The notes under the pieces are model-generated. The model had not been told where the DNA came from. It made no database searches and saw nothing but the letters and a program-made list of their open reading frames with translations. Shown in pieces: positions 58,915 to 64,000 of a stretch of DNA of 64,000 nt. A program made the translations under genes and the position numbers. Origin of the DNA: Lepisosteus oculatus (lineage: Eukaryota > Chordata > Actinopteri > Semionotiformes > Lepisosteidae); contig NC_090706.1 in assembly GCF_040954835.1 (NCBI RefSeq), forward strand, positions 38,263,148 through 38,327,147. Reading direction: 5' to 3'. How positions within the stretch are numbered: the stretch's first letter is position 1; every line of letters begins with the position of its first letter.

Positions 58915-59660
58915 TGTTTCTAACTTCTGATTGAGCTGGAGCAAAACAGAGGGAGAATTACCTGAGTCCTTTAATTTGTCATATTAATGGCACTATCACA
59001 GTGACGGATTCAATTCATCCCTTCATTAACGAGTCTTTTGCATTGATCTGCCCTGTCGTAGAACAAATCCAGCGACCTTGGAAAAAGATCTAAACATGTT
59101 TGCTTTCTGAAATTTGAGCATTTTCTTTCCCTCAGAGTATCGATAATTATTTACCAAGTGAGTGCTCATGGAAGAGGCATGAAGTCTTAGATTTTCGGCT
59201 GTGATACCATGTCCTTTAATAAAGACACAGGCCCGACAGTTTGACCATTCTGACAACAGCTGCTGTTTGCTCCTGCTATTATTTGGAAACTAGAAGCCGA
59301 AGGCACCCATAAATTAACCACACTGGAGATCAATGCATCAGTCCTATGCTTGCGGCACTCTTCCATGGTCTTTTCTCAATTAATGGCCTGTTTATTTTGG
59401 ACACTCACTTAAGAACAAGAAATGTACAGGATGTGAATCAGCCTGCAGCCTTTGGTTGTGAAGCAAATGTATGTAACCATGGATATTCATTTCTACTATG
59501 GGGTCTTCGCAGACGGTAAGCAGCAGAGACTCCCTGAAATGCCCTTTTGGGGTAACTCGTATATTCAGAGATATGGCATGGAAAATCTGTTTAATTGTCC
59601 TGCTTTTGCCTAAATGCATCTTCTTAATGAGGCGCAACAAAATCTACAACAACAGGACAT
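58915..59660. other. Single-copy-looking block, candidate conserved non-coding element
   Basis: Even composition, many homeobox-like words (CTTTAATTTGTCATATTAATGG split over 58970-58991, CATTAACG, GATAATTATT) and no repeat or frame. Speculative. Confidence 0.22.
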
Positions 59661-59935
59661 CTTAGAAAAATCATGAGTAGAGAGAGCTGCCAAAGACCAA
59701 GCTGTTTCTTGCTGGATGTCTGCAATTAAAACAAATTTCAGCTCTCTCATATTTCCTCCTTTTTAAATGGATACTGCATTTGGAGTTTTTCCTTGTGTGC
59801 ATACGTTTCGGAGGATAACCCCTAGTAAAACTATAGCCCTGTAAGGTATGGGAAATGGTTTTCATTTAATAAAGTAAAATGCTTTCCTAATTAGCTTTTT
59901 ACGTAACTTGGAAAACGCATCTGTGGTATTACTTA

Positions 59936-60140
59936 TAATAATTTAATTAATAATTGCTTACACTTATATAGCGCTTTTCTGGACACTCCACTCAAAGCGC
60001 TTTACAGGTAGTGGGGACTCCCCTCCACCACTACCAATGTGCATCCCCACCTGGATGATGCGACGGCAGCCATAGTGCGCCAGAACGCTCCCCACACATC
60101 AGCTATCAGTGGGGAGGAGAACAGAGTAATGTAGCCAATT
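59936..60140 (-). mobile_element. SINE family A, 5'-truncated copy
   Basis: Very close to the 3' part of the 22.4-kb element: GCTTACACTTATATAGCGC, CACTCCACTCAAAGCGC, GCGACGGCAGCCATAGTGCG, CATCAGCTATCAGTGGGG. It stops at GTAGCCAATT. High identity suggests a younger insertion than the 27.6-kb copy. Confidence 0.85.
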
Positions 60141-60144
60141 TCTC

Positions 60145-62635
60145 ACTTGATGTGAGAAATCGAGAAAAACAAAGTGCACAAAAAGTGTTCATTTGAAATG
60201 GCTCAGACATTAAATTCTGAGTTCACAGGGATGACAGTTGATTAGTAACCTATATTTTAATGTGATATATTAAAATATAATTTTAATAAGTTTATCATCA
60301 GATGTTCTTTTAGGTTCTCACAGTGGGTGTGAACCTTGAGGTTCAATTTCATGTCTCTCCTCAAGACGCAAGTGGGTATTTGATCAGTTTGCAGTATTGT
60401 CAGACCCCCTGGCAAGATGACTGTTTGCTGCTCACTGCCTTATTTTGCAACCTGGGGAGGAGGGTAGAGTGCAAGAACACTTATTACAGCAGAGGCCACT
60501 CTATTCACGCATTCCTCCATGCCAGACGTGTCGCAGCGTGGAAGACACAAGTATTTTTGCATTACAATATTATTCACTATTTTACATACTGTTCTATGAA
60601 CACCCATTACTGTGTCATGTAGGCATTATAATGCTGGAATGATATCATGAGCACATTCCAAAGACAGTCTGACAGTATCGACCTTTCTGCAGTAGGTGCA
60701 TTAGCTTATATATGCAGATTCTCCTTCTTTTCGAAGGGAATACTGTTCCCTGGTTCTGAAATGCCCTGAGGTCGTCTCGTGAAGACATATTATTTCTGCC
60801 AATTTAAGCATTTTTGGTGGGTGCCAGGGATATTACATTGAAAGTGTCCACACGTAGTGGGCTCCCCTGTCTCTCTGAGACCAGGCCACAGCTGCAGGCC
60901 ACAGCTAAGCCTACAACACGCTATTGTAAAGAGTAACAAGAGACTGTGGAAACGGTCGTCTCCCAAAATATGAAATTCCCCAATAGTTTACTTGAAGCCA
61001 GAAGGTCTTATGCGGGGAAGATAAATATAAGAAAAACAAGGAGCTATGTTTTCTTTCCTTGCAAGCTGAACTTCCTGAGGCTTTTTCTGTCTTGCTACTC
61101 GCTGCTCCGAGCTTCCGTTAGGGATGCCAAGGACCCTGAGCAAACAATGAAACAGCTGGGGGAAGCGGCGCTGATGTCCCACATCTGGAAACAGACTAAC
61201 AATGAGAGTAACAGTCTAGAATGAGAAAAATGTCTGAGCAGTGGGCCTACTTCCGTCAGCCTCAATGACGGTACATGAATCATTAATATAAGAGAGAGAG
61301 AGATATATATATACGATCAGAACATGTACATATGGCAATAAACTCTTCTACTACTCTATTACAGAATACTGTAGCCCACTTGACTGCTCACACTCGTGGG
61401 GATCCGCAGCTGGGTTTAGACCAGTGGGAGGCAGGCTCGTTTCACCCTGCTGGTGATGTGTTGCAGTATTGCAGTGATGATCCTGCTCAGAACAGGAGGC
61501 TCCGGATCAGACATCAGGGTCTGTGCTGTGAAGAAGCCATCTGTGGGGTCATGGCTGAACGCCTCTACGTCAGGATCCCCCGAAAAAGGTTTCAGTGTGA
61601 AATAGATTCTCGAATCTGTCACTCGAAATGTGTTCCTCACACAGGAAAAAACTGAACATCTCATGCATGCAATGGTGTCAAATTGTTTTGCATTACTTGA
61701 AGTTCAGGAAATGTTACAGTTAGGACCACAGAAATAATTTCTACCTCCATTTAACTATGGATGGTAAAATTCACAAGTGAGATATAGGTGCTGCCGCTGT
61801 TGTTAAATTATTTATGCAAGGTTTAAAGTTTACTGTTTCACTATTCAAACCTGCTGTAGGATAGAAATGCCAAATGGAGTTTGTAACGAAACGTTTGGGA
61901 GGGATGACAACTACCAAGTTCAATCAGACTCGGCTGTCAGTAATTAGGAATCACTGCTGATGTCATTCCCTCTCCTAAAACACTAAAAGCACCTTCAAAC
62001 ACTATATGATCCCCTTCTCTCCCTCACACACGTCTTTTTGCATCCCTCCTCCACACCATCTCCCCCTCTGCAGCTACCCCTTGGTCACTCCTCCCCCTGC
62101 AGGGGGGTCCCAGCCTCCTCGTCCTCAGGAGGTCAGGAGGTCAGCCCTCAGCCAAGCGGGTTCTGCCACATTTTCACCAAACACTCCTTAATCCTTTCAG
62201 GACACTTTATTCTTGGGTACTGTTATTCCTAGTGAGTCTACAGTGAGGTGTAAGACACAAGTCGTGACTGATATAAAACATAAAGTGTCATGGTTTACTG
62301 TATCTGGAGATGGTTGTTAGTTTAGATTCAAGAATGTTATTTCTGTGCAGGTTACACACTTAGCCTTCGCTGTGAGGCAATATAAATAGAGCAGATGGAT
62401 TAAAAACGGAAACAGGGTTCGCTCTTTATGACAGGTACTAAGGATACATCTTGCTGTTCCGTTTCAAGGAAAAATATATATTAACACTTGACTGCAACAC
62501 AACTAGTACCTTCTCTGCGGTTACCCCTAACCACCTACACGTCTTACTTCATTCTTTATACCATCTATGAATGTCTTAATATTTTCAAATGAAATAAAAG
62601 TAGCTATAAAAATAAAAACAATAAAAACTGATTGG
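60145..62635. other. Non-coding stretch with an AG/AT microsatellite
   Basis: (AG)n(AT)n at 61291-61313. The 107-codon frame 61332-61655 has no recognisable domain. Nothing else seen. Confidence 0.45.
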
Positions 62636-62639
62636 AAAA

Positions 62640-62960
62640 ATGTTGATAAATGATAAGGCGCAGTCCCAAATCCTGAAACGGGGAGATCCATCGGAGACGC
62701 AGAGAGTAAAAACAAACGGGAACAGAGAACTGGGACCAGGAACACGAAAAGTTAAAAGCATAACGGGACAAGGTGCTCCAAGCCTTGTGTGCCTGGTGGA
62801 AGGCGGGCTTCTGGGCGTCCGTCTTCCAAAACTGAGCCCGGAACTACGGAGACACCGGGCTTAAATAATGGAAAGGGAATAAGACACAGCTGAGACTAAT
62901 AAAACTGTGAATAATACGAAAAAGTAGGAGCGCCCTCCAGAGGAGGGATGAATATCATAG
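62640..62960 (-). mobile_element. LTR-like module, minus orientation
   Basis: Read on the minus strand: GAGGGCGCTCCTAC, then CATTATTTAAGCCCGGTG (TATA-like), a GC-rich transcribed-type region and an end near GCGCCTTATCATTTATCAACA. The layout is that of the solo LTR at 40651. Ends and target-site duplication are not settled. Confidence 0.4.
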
Positions 62961-63440
62961 CAGGAAACCTATTTCACCTGCAGGCAAGTCTTGACCACCC
63001 CCGCCTCAGGTGGAGTAGGCTATTTAAAGTCATATATATAACTATAGCAGTGCTCTGGGCTCTGTTATAGTGTTTACTCTGAGCCCCTCAAACTCTGGAG
63101 TTCTGTCGGTCCCTGGTTCCCTGTCGCTTTGGTTCATCGACTCTGCTTCGTCTTGACTTCTGGATCTGCCCTTGATGCTTTGTACTGTTATTACCCCGCC
63201 ATTGAACTATATTTTTGGGTTACTTCTCTGGACAGTGTTTAACTATTTTCTTTTGTCTATTTTCTTTTGTCTATCTGCTGCCTGGCTGCGAACTCTGCTA
63301 TGTTCTCGACCATGGACTGTGTCTTGCCAGTTTCTCTTTCCCGTCTGTTTCCACCTTTGACCTGCTCATTTCACCCTGCGAGTGGGGTCTTCCTTGAACC
63401 TCAGATTGCTGTTTATTTCCAACAGCAGTGACCATTACAG
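62960..63440 (+). mobile_element. LTR-like module, plus orientation
   Basis: GGCTATTTAAAG near 63020, then a T/C-rich downstream region and an end GTGACCATTACAGG, again like the 40651 solo LTR (which ends CCCGTTACA). Contains a direct duplication of ATTTTCTTTTGTCT at 63245-63272. Head-to-head with the previous module; boundaries uncertain. Confidence 0.4.
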
Positions 63441-63564
63441 GCACTGGGCAGGAAAGGAGGAGAGCTTTTGCTTTCAGGTGAGAACACTGCTGTGGTCATC
63501 TTGCTTGGAAAATGGTTGGATGAATAGCAGATGAGTAGAATATGTTTCTCTCGTTGTACCAAGG

Positions 63565-63890
63565 CACACTGGGGGCTTCTGAGTGGGTTAGCCAGAAAAA
63601 GTCATCTCTTGGCATGGAGGCTGAGCTCTAGGGTCCAGTGAGTTCAAGCCTGGATCTTGTCATGCCATATCAAGCTGATGGTGATTGACATTCCCTAAGT
63701 GCCAGAACACAACTGGCAGAATTAGGCTTTGGATTAATCAGACAGGTTTCCCTTGGCATTCCAGCAAACAGCGCCTCCTGGTGGTGTGCCAGGCTCCTGC
63801 AGGCTTGCAGTTCCTCCAATCACGGGTGACGCTCCTGTCAGGTGGCGTGGAGCTTGCAGTCTGTCAAGTGGAACTAGAATTAGAGATTCT
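63565..63890 (+). mobile_element. tRNA-derived SINE, third type
   Basis: Head with GAGTGGGTTAGCC (A box) and GAGTTCAAGCCTGG (B box) 50 bp apart, then GTCATGCCATATCAAGC, GGCAGAATTAGGC and GCGCCTCCTGGTGGTG. The body contains a CTCF-like motif on the minus strand (63771-63784). The 3' end is not defined. Confidence 0.6.
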
Positions 63891-64000
63891 GATATTTGGA
63901 AAATTAATGTTAGCAAGGGAGGCATCCTCACTTTGTCCACCAATTGGGAACTCGGGAACTCCCTTTAACGGTAAGGACTAAAATATAACTAAAAAATAAC

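Overview
This window looks like nuclear DNA of a bony fish, most likely a ray-finned fish. It has GT-AG introns, a vertebrate TATA/CRE promoter, CpG-rich islands, long non-coding stretches, tRNA-derived SINEs of the common fish types, decayed non-LTR retrotransposon pieces and solo LTRs. I cannot name the species. No bacterial operon, phage, CRISPR array or rRNA gene is present.

The one complete gene is the MAP-kinase phosphatase DUSP1 (MKP-1), + strand. Its CRE/GC-box/TATA promoter lies at about 2768-2871, four coding exons run from 3268 to 6317, and a 3' UTR with an AU-rich element ends near 7510. The spliced product is 361 aa and keeps the rhodanese/CH2 domain with its kinase-interaction arginines, the catalytic Asp226, Cys257 and Arg263, an FxFP ERK-docking motif and the two C-terminal Ser-Pro sites.

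From 7.5 to 24 kb the DNA is mostly non-coding. It holds a pair of X-box-like motifs near 10.3 kb, a small CpG island near 16.3 kb, and a CpG-rich stretch near 19.8 kb with a perfect RFX X-box just upstream of a possible 39-codon first exon. A cluster of transposable-element fragments fills 21.4-23.0 kb. At 24190-24292 lies a convincing first coding exon of a second gene: CpG-rich promoter, CCAAT box, a start reading Met-Gly-Asn and a consensus splice donor. The Met-Gly-Asn start and human synteny suggest a neuralized-type E3 ligase (NEURL1B), but no second exon was recognised and the orientation differs from human, so the call is tentative.

From 24.3 to 64 kb I find no exon I can defend. This stretch would be the long first intron of that second gene or intergenic DNA. 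It contains LINE reverse-transcriptase fragments (25.8, 30.2, 36.5 kb), SINE copies (27.6, 38.8, 43.0, 52.5, 59.9, 63.6 kb), two solo LTRs with target-site duplications (40.65-41.21 and 54.28-54.59 kb), an LTR pair (56.2-57.65 kb), a perfect match to the CTCF core consensus at 34037, and several single-copy-looking blocks that may be conserved enhancers.

I found no clearly new biological system. The best leads are the X-box promoter with its unrecognised first exon, a repeat family whose core resembles a hammerhead-ribozyme core, the imperfect palindrome that contains it, and the unplaced Met-Gly-Asn exon.
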